Of a stretch of 64,000 nt of DNA, positions 27,476 to 36,146 are shown piece by piece. The notes under the pieces were generated by a model that saw nothing but the letters and a program-made list of their open reading frames with translations, did no database searches and was not told the origin of the DNA. The DNA is from Tepiditoga spiralis (GTDB taxonomy: Bacteria > Thermotogota > Thermotogae > Petrotogales > Petrotogaceae). Each line of letters opens with the position of its first letter. The stretch's first letter is position 1. The stretch is taken from assembly GCF_014701195.1 (NCBI RefSeq), contig NZ_AP018712.1:1754501-1818500 (forward strand), written 5' to 3'. The position numbers and the translations under genes are program-made.

Positions 27476-28486
27476 TTGAATAACAAACTTCTTGAAGTTA
27501 AAAATTTAAAAACATACTTTGAAACAGATCAAGGAACAGTAAAGGCTGTAGATGGCATAAATTTTTTTATTGAAAAGCAAAAAACAGTTGGAATAGTAGG
27601 AGAAAGTGGAAGCGGAAAAACTGTTACTGCACAATCAATAATACAAATTATGCCTTGGCCTGGAAAAATAATTGATGGTGAAGTTCTTTTTTATAAAAAC
27701 GAAAAAGAAATTATTGATTTAGCAAAATTAGATCCAAAGGGAAAAATTATAAGAGAAATAAGAGGAAAAGAAATAGGTTATATTTTTCAGGAACCAATGA
27801 CTGCTTTGAGTCCAATTCATACTGTTGGTAGTCAAATAATAGAAGCAATTAGAATACATAATAGTATGTTAACAAAAAAAGAAGCAAGAAAAAAAGCCAT
27901 TACATTATTAAAAAATGTTGGAATACCCAGTCCTGAAAAAAAAATAAATGATTATACTTTTCAATTGAGTGGAGGAATGAGACAAAGAGTAATGATAGCA
28001 ATGGCACTATCATGTAATCCAAAATTATTAATTGCAGATGAACCAACAACAGCAATAGATGTGACTCTTCAAGCTCAAATTATAAAACTATTAAAAGACT
28101 TACAAAAAAAATACGAAATGTCTATTTTAATTATCACACATGATCTTGCAGTTATTGCAGAAATGGCAGATGAAGTTATAGTAATGTATCTTGGAAAAAT
28201 AGTAGAAAGTGGAACAGTATTTGATATTTTTGATAATCCAAAACATCCATATACAAAAGCATTATTAAAGTCCATACCAAATAAAACATCTAAAAAATAC
28301 TTAGATACGATAAAAGGAATGGTACCAGATGCATTTTCAATTCCTAATGGATGTGAATTTGAACCAAGATGTGAATTTTCCATAAAGGGAAAATGCAACA
28401 AGTATAAACCTCCTATTATTGAAATAAAAAAGGGACAGTTTGTAAGATGTTTTTTATATGAAAAGGCATGTGAAGAAAATGAATAA
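27476..28486 (+). CDS. ABC transporter ATPase, DppD/OppD family
   Basis: A 336-residue ATPase. Walker A is GESGSGKTVTAQ (about 41), the signature is LSGGMRQRVMIA and Walker B is LLIADEPTTAID, followed by the His of ITHDLAV. The C-terminal Cys-rich tail (CEFEPRCEF, KGKCNKY, VRCF) matches the [4Fe-4S]-type OppD/DppD C-terminal domain. An ATG at 27467 overlaps AAAGGA; the TTG at 27476 with 8-base spacing is preferred. Confidence 0.94.
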   Translation: MNNKLLEVKNLKTYFETDQGTVKAVDGINFFIEKQKTVGIVGESGSGKTVTAQSIIQIMPWPGKIIDGEVLFYKNEKEIIDLAKLDPKGKIIREIRGKEIGYIFQEPMTALSPIHTVGSQIIEAIRIHNSMLTKKEARKKAITLLKNVGIPSPEKKINDYTFQLSGGMRQRVMIAMALSCNPKLLIADEPTTAIDVTLQAQIIKLLKDLQKKYEMSILIITHDLAVIAEMADEVIVMYLGKIVESGTVFDIFDNPKHPYTKALLKSIPNKTSKKYLDTIKGMVPDAFSIPNGCEFEPRCEFSIKGKCNKYKPPIIEIKKGQFVRCFLYEKACEENE

Positions 28487-29477
28487 AGAAAATATTCTTG
28501 AAGTAAAAAATTTAAAAACATACTTTCCAATTCGAGGTGGAATATTCAATAGAGTAATCAACCATGTAAAAGCTGTAAATGGTGTGAACTTTGAACTATT
28601 AAAAAATGAAACTCTTGGAATAGTAGGAGAAAGTGGATGTGGAAAAAGTACCTTAATAAAAACTATTATGAGAGGAGTACATGCGAGCGAAGGAAAAATT
28701 TTATTTAATAATGGAAATAATAAAATTGATATATTGGAATTAAACAAAAAAGAATTAAAATCAATACGAAAAAATATACAGATGATTTTTCAAGATCCAT
28801 TTTCTTCATTGAGCCCAAGAATGACCGTTAGAAATATCATTGTAGAACCTCTAAAAATAAATAAAAATATAAAAGACAATAAAAAATTAGATGAAATTGC
28901 AATAAATCTTTTAAAAGATGTTGGATTGAATCCAAAATATTTACAAAGATATCCACATGCATTCAGTGGAGGACAAAGACAAAGAATAGGTGTTGCAAGA
29001 GCTTTATCATTAAAACCTAAACTTTTACTAGCAGATGAGCCAACATCAGCACTTGATGTTTCAGTACAATCACAACTCTTAAACCTTTTAACAAAATTAA
29101 AAGAAAAATATGAACTCTCAATGATATTTATTTCGCATGATTTAAGTGTTGTAGAACATATAAGTGATAGAATGGCTGTTATGTATGTTGGAAATATAGT
29201 TGAAATAGGAGATGTGAAAGAAATATTTAACAAACCAACTCATCCTTATACAAGAGCGTTACTTTCAGCTGTACCAATAGCAAATCCACACAAAAGAAAT
29301 CATAAAGAATTACTTGAAGGAGAAGTGGCAGATCCTGCGAACCTTCCATCTGGATGTCCTTTTCATCCAAGATGTAAATATAAAAAAGATATATGTATAC
29401 ATCAAAAACCAGATCTTAAACCATTAAAAAGTAATGAAAACAAAAAAGTAGCATGTCATTTTGCAAATGAACTATAA
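28479..29477 (+). CDS. ABC transporter ATPase, DppF/OppF family
   Basis: A 332-residue ATPase partner of the OppD-type subunit. Walker A is GESGCGKSTLIK, the signature is FSGGQRQRIGVA, Walker B is LLLADEPTSALD and the switch is ISHDLSV. The C-terminal cysteines CPFHPRCKY...ICIHQ and ACHF are conserved. In-frame starts are ATG 28458, GTG 28470 and ATG 28479. The N-terminus MNKENILEVKNLKTYFPI fits the family best and overlaps the preceding stop by 8 bases. The exact start is not settled. Confidence 0.93.
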   Translation: MNKENILEVKNLKTYFPIRGGIFNRVINHVKAVNGVNFELLKNETLGIVGESGCGKSTLIKTIMRGVHASEGKILFNNGNNKIDILELNKKELKSIRKNIQMIFQDPFSSLSPRMTVRNIIVEPLKINKNIKDNKKLDEIAINLLKDVGLNPKYLQRYPHAFSGGQRQRIGVARALSLKPKLLLADEPTSALDVSVQSQLLNLLTKLKEKYELSMIFISHDLSVVEHISDRMAVMYVGNIVEIGDVKEIFNKPTHPYTRALLSAVPIANPHKRNHKELLEGEVADPANLPSGCPFHPRCKYKKDICIHQKPDLKPLKSNENKKVACHFANEL

Positions 29478-29495
29478 AAAAAGGGGGGAACATCT

Positions 29496-32400
29496 TTGAA
29501 AAATTATATTAGAAAAACAGTGATTGTTGTATTTTTGTTATTAGTTAGTATTAGTATTTTTTCGCAACAACCATATTCATCTTATTGGTTTCCAGAAACA
29601 TTATTAAACTGGTCTCCAGAAAATGATGCAGATTCTGATTTTAACAGAGGTATAATTCCATTAAGTGAAAGACAAGTTGGAGAAATTGTAAATAAAAATG
29701 CTAAAGGTGAAGCAAAATTAACAGTGTTGAGTATAATGCACCCAACAACTTCAAAGAATCCATCTGAGGGTTCAAATAAATTTAATATTTATACATTCAA
29801 TTATTGGCAATATGTTGACAAATTAGTTATGTGGGGAGGATCCGCATCGGAAGGAATAATTGTTGCACCAAGTGCTGATGTAATTAATGCTGCACATAAA
29901 AATGGTGTAAAAGTTTTAGGAACCATATTTTTTCCTCCAAAAAAATATGGTGGACAATTAAAGTGGTACAAAGATTTTATAAAAAAAGATGGAGTTCTTT
30001 TATTTGAAAAATTTCTAATGGCAGATAAATTAATTCAAGTAGCCGATTATTACGGATTTGATGGCTGGTTTATAAATCAAGAAACAGATGGAGTTTCGCA
30101 AGAAGACGCAAATACTATGAAAGAATTTATACAGTATTTTGAAAATCATAAAAAACCTAATATGGAAATAATGTGGTATGATGCTATGACTGAAAATGGA
30201 AAAATTGATTGGCAAAACGCCTTAAATGAAAAAAATGATGGATTTTTAAAAGTATCAGATAGTATATTTTTAAACTTCTGGTGGAAAGATATGGATTCAA
30301 CAAGAAGTTATGCAAAAAAAATAGGAGTAGATCCCTACACTATTTTTGCAGGAATTGATACACAAGCAAATGGATACAATACAACGGTTCATTGGGATGG
30401 AATATTTCCAAAAGAAGAAACGCCAAAAGTATCCCTTGGAATTTATTGTCCAAATTGGACCTATTCAAGTTCAAAAAATCAAGAAGAATTTTATAAAAAA
30501 GCAAGTCGATATTGGATAGGTGAAAATAACGATCCAAGCAATACAGAAAGTAAGTCTAATTGGAAAGGATTAGCAAATTATTTTCCTGCAAAAACACCAA
30601 TAGTTAAATTACCTTTTGTTACAAACTTTAATACAGGAAATGGACATTCATTTTCAGTTGATGGAAAATTACTGAGTACAAAAGATTGGAATAATAGAAG
30701 CTTACAAGATATTTTACCAACTTGGAGATGGATAATTAATGGAAACCCTTTAAAAATTGATTTTGATTGGACTGATGCTTATTATGGAGGTAGTTCATTA
30801 AAAATAAGTGGAAATTTAAAAGATGAAACAACAATAAAATTATATAAAACAAACTTAAAAGTAAATAAAAATACACAACTTACAATCATTAATAAAGCAA
30901 ATACACTTGGTGTTGCAGAAATAGGAATAAAGTTAAAAGATAAAACAGAACCTATTTATTTTGTATTAAACGAAAATAAAAGTTCTTGGAATAAGAAGGT
31001 TATTTCATTATCAAATTATGAATCAAAAATAATTACAGAAATATTGTTAAAATTTAAAACAAATAATGAAATAAAAAATTATGAATTTAATTTAGGTAGA
31101 ATAGCAATAACAAACAATGAAAAAAATTTAATAGAAACTCCAAATAATCTCAAAATCACAAAAATTGATTTTATTAATGGAATTTATGCAAATATCAGAT
31201 TAAAATGGAAAAATAATCAAAAAAATTTGTTGTATCAAATATATAGAGAAAAAATAAATGGAGAAAGAGAATATCTTGGCAGTACATATAATAATGTATT
31301 CTTTGTTTCAAACTTAAATAGATTATCAGCATCTGAAAACAAAACTAATTTAATAGTAATCCCAGTAAATAAACTTTATGAAAGAGGAAAAGAATCAATC
31401 GTATCATTTGACTGGGTAGCATATCCAAAACCAAAAGCAGATTTTTATGTTGATAAAACTTTTATAGCTCCAGGAGATACTATTCAATTTCAAAACAAAT
31501 CAAAAGTATATGATGAAGTAAAATGGTTCTTTTCAGGAGGAAAACCACTTATTACTAAAGAAGAAAATCCAAAAGTAACTTATGCTAAAGAAGGAGAATA
31601 CAGAGTAACTATAATTGCAAAAAATGCTGTTGGAAAAGACACTCTTGTAAAAGAAAAATATATTACAGTATCTAAAAATGCAAAAAAAGAAATGGAAGTT
31701 GTATCATTAACTGCAGAGGCAACAGCAAATGGAAATGTACCAACAGAAACGCCTAAAATGGCTCTTGATGGAAAGAAAAAAACAAAATGGTGTGCAATTG
31801 GAAAAGAACCTCATGAATTATATGTTACTCTTGAAAAAGAACAAAAAATAGGAAAGTTCATAGTTAAACATGCTGAATTTGGTGGTGAATCACCTGATTA
31901 TAATACAAAAGATTTTTATATATCAATAAGTAAGGATGGTAAAACATGGAAAAAAGTTGTAGATATAAAAGGAAATAAAGATGCAATTACTGAACATTTA
32001 ATAGAGCCAACAAGAACAAAATATATAAAATTAACAGTAACAAAAGCAACACAAGGAGGAGACACCGCTGCTAGAATTTATGAATTTCAAGTTTTGGCAG
32101 AAAAAAATGCATTTGAAAATTATGCATTAAATAAAAAAGCAATAGCAAGTGGAAACGTACCAGCAGAATATCCAGCGCTTTGTTTTGATGATAAAGTAAA
32201 AAATAACAGTAAATGGTGTGCTATCGGAAAAGAACCTCACTGGATTATGGTAGATCTTGGACAAATAGAAATAATAGATAAATTCATAATAAAACATGCT
32301 GAAGAAGGCGGAGAAAACCCCGAATGGAACACAAAAGATTTTTATATAGAAGTTAGTAATGATAAAAAAACATGGAAAAAAATTATTGACATAAAAGGAA

Positions 32401-33365
32401 ATAAAAAAGGCGTAACTGAATACTTAATAAAACCTATTAAAGCAAGATATGCAAAATTAACAGTAACAAAAGCAACACAAGGAGGAGACACTGCTGCTAG
32501 GATTTATGAATTTCAAGTTTTAGGATACAAAACACACAAATTAAATAAGGCAGCTGGTAAAGAAGCAATAGCAAGTGGTTGTGTATCAACTGAAACTCCA
32601 AATTTAGCAGTTGATAGAGATAATAAAACAAAATGGTGCGCAGTAGGAAAAGAACCTCACTGGATATTGATAGATCTTAAAGATATAATAGCAATAAATA
32701 AATTCATAATAAAACACGCACAAGCTGGTGGAGAAAGTGCAGAATATAATACAAAAGATTTTTATATAGAAGTTAGTAATGATAAAAAAACATGGAAAAA
32801 AGTTGTAGATATAAAAGGGAATAAAAAGGGTATAACAGAAAATATAATAAAACCAGTTGAAGCAAGATATGTAAAATTAACAGTAACAAAAGCAACACAA
32901 GGAGGAGATACTGCTACTAGAATTTATGAACTTGAAGTACAAGGAAAAGTAGTAAAAAAATATGTAGAAGAACCAAAAATATTATTTAAAGCAAGTGGAA
33001 GTAATCCTGGTGAAACACCTGATTTAATAATGGACAATGAAATAAGAACAAAATGGTGCGCAGTAGGAAAAGAACCTCACTGGATATTAATAGAGTTTAA
33101 AAAACCCAGAACAATAAAAGAATTTACAATAAAACATGCACAAGCTGGTGGAGAAGATGCAAAATACAATACAAAAGATTATTATATAGAAGTTAGTATC
33201 GACGGTAAAACATGGAAAAAAGTTGTAGATGTAAAAAATAATACAAAAGCAATTACAAAAGATGCAATAAAACCAGTTGAAGCGAAATACGTAAAACTAA
33301 CAGTAACAAAAGCAACACAAGGAGAAGATACTGCCGTTAGAATTTATGAACTTGAAATAAACTAA
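29496..33365 (+). CDS. Secreted GH85 endo-beta-N-acetylglucosaminidase with PKD and four discoidin-like modules
   Basis: A 1289-residue extracellular enzyme. A signal peptide (about 1-24) is followed by the GH85 domain (about 25-400) with SYWFPETLLNWSPEND, GVKVLGTIFFPP and the catalytic Asn194/Glu196 pair in FDGWFINQETDG. A beta domain follows, then a PKD-like domain (about 645-727) and four F5/8-type C modules (about 740-868, 880-1010, 1022-1151, 1164-1289), each with KWCA-GKEPH and TVTKATQG. GH85 cuts the GlcNAc-GlcNAc bond of high-mannose N-glycans. The start is TTG with GGGGGG seven bases upstream. It ends the importer operon. Confidence 0.92.
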   Translation: MKNYIRKTVIVVFLLLVSISIFSQQPYSSYWFPETLLNWSPENDADSDFNRGIIPLSERQVGEIVNKNAKGEAKLTVLSIMHPTTSKNPSEGSNKFNIYTFNYWQYVDKLVMWGGSASEGIIVAPSADVINAAHKNGVKVLGTIFFPPKKYGGQLKWYKDFIKKDGVLLFEKFLMADKLIQVADYYGFDGWFINQETDGVSQEDANTMKEFIQYFENHKKPNMEIMWYDAMTENGKIDWQNALNEKNDGFLKVSDSIFLNFWWKDMDSTRSYAKKIGVDPYTIFAGIDTQANGYNTTVHWDGIFPKEETPKVSLGIYCPNWTYSSSKNQEEFYKKASRYWIGENNDPSNTESKSNWKGLANYFPAKTPIVKLPFVTNFNTGNGHSFSVDGKLLSTKDWNNRSLQDILPTWRWIINGNPLKIDFDWTDAYYGGSSLKISGNLKDETTIKLYKTNLKVNKNTQLTIINKANTLGVAEIGIKLKDKTEPIYFVLNENKSSWNKKVISLSNYESKIITEILLKFKTNNEIKNYEFNLGRIAITNNEKNLIETPNNLKITKIDFINGIYANIRLKWKNNQKNLLYQIYREKINGEREYLGSTYNNVFFVSNLNRLSASENKTNLIVIPVNKLYERGKESIVSFDWVAYPKPKADFYVDKTFIAPGDTIQFQNKSKVYDEVKWFFSGGKPLITKEENPKVTYAKEGEYRVTIIAKNAVGKDTLVKEKYITVSKNAKKEMEVVSLTAEATANGNVPTETPKMALDGKKKTKWCAIGKEPHELYVTLEKEQKIGKFIVKHAEFGGESPDYNTKDFYISISKDGKTWKKVVDIKGNKDAITEHLIEPTRTKYIKLTVTKATQGGDTAARIYEFQVLAEKNAFENYALNKKAIASGNVPAEYPALCFDDKVKNNSKWCAIGKEPHWIMVDLGQIEIIDKFIIKHAEEGGENPEWNTKDFYIEVSNDKKTWKKIIDIKGNKKGVTEYLIKPIKARYAKLTVTKATQGGDTAARIYEFQVLGYKTHKLNKAAGKEAIASGCVSTETPNLAVDRDNKTKWCAVGKEPHWILIDLKDIIAINKFIIKHAQAGGESAEYNTKDFYIEVSNDKKTWKKVVDIKGNKKGITENIIKPVEARYVKLTVTKATQGGDTATRIYELEVQGKVVKKYVEEPKILFKASGSNPGETPDLIMDNEIRTKWCAVGKEPHWILIEFKKPRTIKEFTIKHAQAGGEDAKYNTKDYYIEVSIDGKTWKKVVDVKNNTKAITKDAIKPVEAKYVKLTVTKATQGEDTAVRIYELEIN
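31715..33362 (+). repeat. Four tandem coding repeats of about 420 bp
   Basis: The four discoidin-like modules (about 31715-32098, 32133-32525, 32560-32946 and 32986-33362) share long identical DNA stretches, for example TTAACAGTAACAAAAGCAAC in all four copies. Spacing between equivalent positions is about 418-427 bp. The nucleotide-level identity points to recent duplication or continuing gene conversion. Confidence 0.9.
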
Positions 33366-33368
33366 TTT

Positions 33369-33404
33369 AAAAAGTGAAGTTAGCTTAGCTAACTTCACTT
33401 TTTT
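33369..33404. terminator. Bidirectional terminator after the GH85 gene
   Basis: AAAAAGTGAAGTTAGC and its complement flank a 3-base loop with T runs on both sides. It separates the GH85 operon from the convergent Ehr operon. Confidence 0.88.
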
Positions 33405-33435
33405 ATGTTAGTTATCTTATAATTTAATATTATTC

Positions 33436-33849
33436 TTAAATAAAATTTTTATTATTTTTTATAATTATTTTATTAAAAAAATAATATATAAAACTATTGA
33501 TTATACTTATAATTAAAATTACTAAAAATAAAATTAAATTAAAATAAATATTAATTTTTTCTCTAAATAATAGGTTAGGAAAAATGCTAAGTATAAACCA
33601 TGTTATTGAACCAAACAAACTCCAATACATTGTATTTTTTAAAAACAGATTTTTTTCCTTGTTTATGAGTTTAGGTATTAAAAAATTACTATATATTTCT
33701 AAAATTGCAGATTGTATGTATAGTATAAAAACTACAATAAGAAATCCTTTTGGTGGGGGTTTATCTGCTCCAAGCAACATTATTATTATCCATATAACAA
33801 AAAAAATTATTGAATTTATTTTAGAAATCTTTTTTACTTTATTTTTCAT
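33436..33849 (-). CDS. Hypothetical four-helix membrane protein
   Basis: A 137-residue protein with about four membrane helices (starts INSIIFFVIWIIIMLLG, FLIVVFILYIQSAI, MYWSLFGSITWFILSIF, LILFLVILIISII). No known family is recognised. It lies 19 bases after the ferredoxin-NuoB-like gene with its own GGGGG site, so it is probably read with the Ehr operon. Whether it is a subunit of the complex is unknown. Confidence 0.65.
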   Translation of the reverse strand: MKNKVKKISKINSIIFFVIWIIIMLLGADKPPPKGFLIVVFILYIQSAILEIYSNFLIPKLINKEKNLFLKNTMYWSLFGSITWFILSIFPNLLFREKINIYFNLILFLVILIISIINSFIYYFFNKIIIKNNKNFI

Positions 33850-33868
33850 TTTTTTACCCCCTATTTTT

Positions 33869-34621
33869 TTATTTTATACCAAAAAAATCTAATATAGCAC
33901 TTAAAAGAGTCAATGGATGTGGTGGACATCCAGGAACAAATAAATCTACTTTTAAAATATTTTCTACTCCATTAATTTGTTCAATATTATTTCTGAATGG
34001 TCCTCCTGAAAGAGCACAACTTCCAGATGCTATTATTATTTTAGGATCAGGAATATCTTTATATGCTTTTTTTAATGCATATTCCATATTTTTTGTTACT
34101 GGACCAGTTATTAGCAAACCATCTGCATGTCTTGGAGAAGCAACAAATTGTATACCAAATCTTGACAAATCATAAAATGGTGTATTTAAAACATTAATAT
34201 CAGCTTCGCAAGCATTACAACCACCAGCTGAAACAACTCTCAATTGTAACGAACGTCCAAACATCTTTTTAAATGATTTATTTGTAGAAACTTTTAAATT
34301 TTCAACCTCTCCATTTAAAATTAATTTTTCTGATTTTGTTGATGCCATTTCAAAATTTCTTGTAAAAGTAACAAACTTTCCATTTGATACTTTTTCACAC
34401 AATCCACAAAAAGTACATTTTCTAAGATCAATTGTTTTATTTTCTATATTTATCGCATCTTGCGGACAAACATCAGCACATTTTTCTACAATTTCTATTG
34501 AACAATTTGTATTTATTTTTGGAAGTCCTCTATAATTTTTAGGAAGTTCTATTTCTTTTTTAGGATATTTTGATGTTCTATTTTTTTGTTCAATTCTATT
34601 TTTTATTATATCAAAAAACAT
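33869..34621 (-). CDS. Ehr/Hyf-like complex: fused ferredoxin and NuoB-like (HyfH-HyfI) subunit
   Basis: About 250 residues. The N-terminal half is ferredoxin-like: CADVCPQDA and KCTFCGLCEK give one full [4Fe-4S] set. A second set is incomplete (only one further Cys, in NTNCS). The C-terminal half is NuoB/HyfI-like with GGCNACEAD, SGSCALSGGP and PGCPPHP, four ligands for the proximal [4Fe-4S] cluster. In E. coli Hyf these are separate proteins. A longer frame runs upstream, but GAGAGG eight bases before ATG 34621 fixes this start and avoids overlap with the large subunit gene. Confidence 0.87.
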   Translation of the reverse strand: MFFDIIKNRIEQKNRTSKYPKKEIELPKNYRGLPKINTNCSIEIVEKCADVCPQDAINIENKTIDLRKCTFCGLCEKVSNGKFVTFTRNFEMASTKSEKLILNGEVENLKVSTNKSFKKMFGRSLQLRVVSAGGCNACEADINVLNTPFYDLSRFGIQFVASPRHADGLLITGPVTKNMEYALKKAYKDIPDPKIIIASGSCALSGGPFRNNIEQINGVENILKVDLFVPGCPPHPLTLLSAILDFFGIK

Positions 34622-34637
34622 TTTCATTACCTCTCTT

Positions 34638-36146
34638 TTATAGGTCAAAGCCAGAATAAGATAAATTAAAGCTTTTATTACATAATGGAAAATCATAAAT
34701 TCCTTCATTTCTTACTGCAATTTCAAGACCTTTCCAATTATTAAATGATGGATCTTTTATTTTATACCTAATAATTTTCCCATCTTTATTTGTTATTATA
34801 CAATGAGATAATTCTCCTCTCCAACCTTCCTGCAAGGTTAAAATCAAAGTTTCTTTTGGTAATTTAAAATTTTGTATTACAACTTTTGAATCTATACTTT
34901 TAATTTTTTTCAATAAATTTTGTACTATTTTTAATGATTCTTTTGTTTCTTTATATCTTATCATCGCTCTAGCCATAGCATCACCAGAAGTTTCAATAAT
35001 TTCTTCAAGCTTTATTTTCTTCCAACTTTCATTTGGAAAAAATCTTCTTACATCATAATTTATACCAGATGCTCTTCCAACTATACCAACCATATTTATT
35101 TTTTCTGCAATATTTTTTTCTACAATTCCAGTATCTTCTAATCTACTCAATACCCCAGCTTGAGAAAAAAACATATCTCCAACATTAATTATTTCCTTTT
35201 CTAATTGTTTTATTTTTTTTATAAAATTATTTTTTTGTTGTTCACTTATCATATTTTCAGTTCCTGGCCTAATTAATCCTCTTCCAAACCTATTTCCAGA
35301 TATTTCTAATAGTATATTCAAAAATTCTCCTCTAATTCTTCCATAATAAGAAGAAACAGTTAAAAAGGCTATATCTCCACTTAAAGCTCCCAAATCACCT
35401 ATATGATTTGCAATTCTTTCTAATTCTAAAGAGATTAGTCTTAATAATTTTTCATTTTCATTAATTTTTATATTCATCATTTCTTCAATAGCTTCTGAAT
35501 ATGAAATACTGTGAACAATCGTTGAATCTCCACTTATACTTTCTATAATAGTTGGTATTTTTTTTAATTTAACATTCTCTAATTGTTTTTCTATGCCTCT
35601 ATGTTGGTATCCATGTTGAATCTCTAAATTATATACTTTTTCTCCAACACAATTAAATCTAAAGTGTCCCGGTTCTATTACACCAGCATGGATTGGACCA
35701 ACAGCAACTTGATGAACTTCTTCACCTTCCATTTTATAAAAAGGATAATTTCCAGGTATTACTTTTTCATAATCATTATTAAATAAATCCTTTTTCCCAA
35801 CATAATTTTTATGGTATCTTAAAGATTTAAACCATGGGTGACCTATTGGTTTTATTGAAAATTGTTCTGCTATTTCTCTTTCATATTCATTAAATTGTTC
35901 ATATTTTTTTGTTAGTGATTCATATTCATTTGGTGCTTCACAAAGTCCTATCCAAAGCATTTCTGTTCTTAAAATAATGATTAACATTACTTTGTTATTC
36001 ATTTCAAAAGCAAAATATTGAATTACTTTTGCATTTTTTGCCATTAATATCTCTATTTCATTATAAAAATCATCAAAAGTACTTAATGGCACTTCAGATA
36101 AATTTATTTTTTTAGTATTTTCTATATTTATAAAATTTTTATTCAT
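34638..36146 (-). CDS. Ehr/Hyf-like complex: NuoCD/HyfG-like large subunit lacking NiFe ligands
   Basis: A 502-residue protein with an N-terminal 30-kDa/NuoC-like part (ending AEQFSIKPIGHPWFKSLRYH) and a NuoD/hydrogenase-large-subunit part (HFRFNCVGEKVYNLE onward). At the place of the hydrogenase motif RxCGxC it reads SISGDS. At the place of DPCxxC it reads DPSFNNW. All four Ni-binding cysteines are therefore absent. This is the pattern of energy-converting-hydrogenase-related (Ehr) complexes, which are not hydrogenases. The stop and start overlaps with neighbours (ATGA with the HyfF-like gene) support one operon. Confidence 0.9.
   Translation of the reverse strand: MNKNFINIENTKKINLSEVPLSTFDDFYNEIEILMAKNAKVIQYFAFEMNNKVMLIIILRTEMLWIGLCEAPNEYESLTKKYEQFNEYEREIAEQFSIKPIGHPWFKSLRYHKNYVGKKDLFNNDYEKVIPGNYPFYKMEGEEVHQVAVGPIHAGVIEPGHFRFNCVGEKVYNLEIQHGYQHRGIEKQLENVKLKKIPTIIESISGDSTIVHSISYSEAIEEMMNIKINENEKLLRLISLELERIANHIGDLGALSGDIAFLTVSSYYGRIRGEFLNILLEISGNRFGRGLIRPGTENMISEQQKNNFIKKIKQLEKEIINVGDMFFSQAGVLSRLEDTGIVEKNIAEKINMVGIVGRASGINYDVRRFFPNESWKKIKLEEIIETSGDAMARAMIRYKETKESLKIVQNLLKKIKSIDSKVVIQNFKLPKETLILTLQEGWRGELSHCIITNKDGKIIRYKIKDPSFNNWKGLEIAVRNEGIYDFPLCNKSFNLSYSGFDL

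Noticed and set aside
23047-29477. Importer as a peptide transporter
   Set aside because: Although Opp/Dpp-like, it lies between a sugar regulator and glycosidases, and family-5 systems in Thermotogota often carry sugars. The peptide label was not used, though it is not excluded.
33584-33892. Plus-strand frame opposite the four-helix membrane protein
   Set aside because: The minus-strand frame has a good ribosome binding site and clear membrane helices; the plus frame has neither.
34638-36146. Large subunit as a working NiFe hydrogenase
   Set aside because: All four Ni-binding cysteines are replaced, so a hydrogenase label would mislead.
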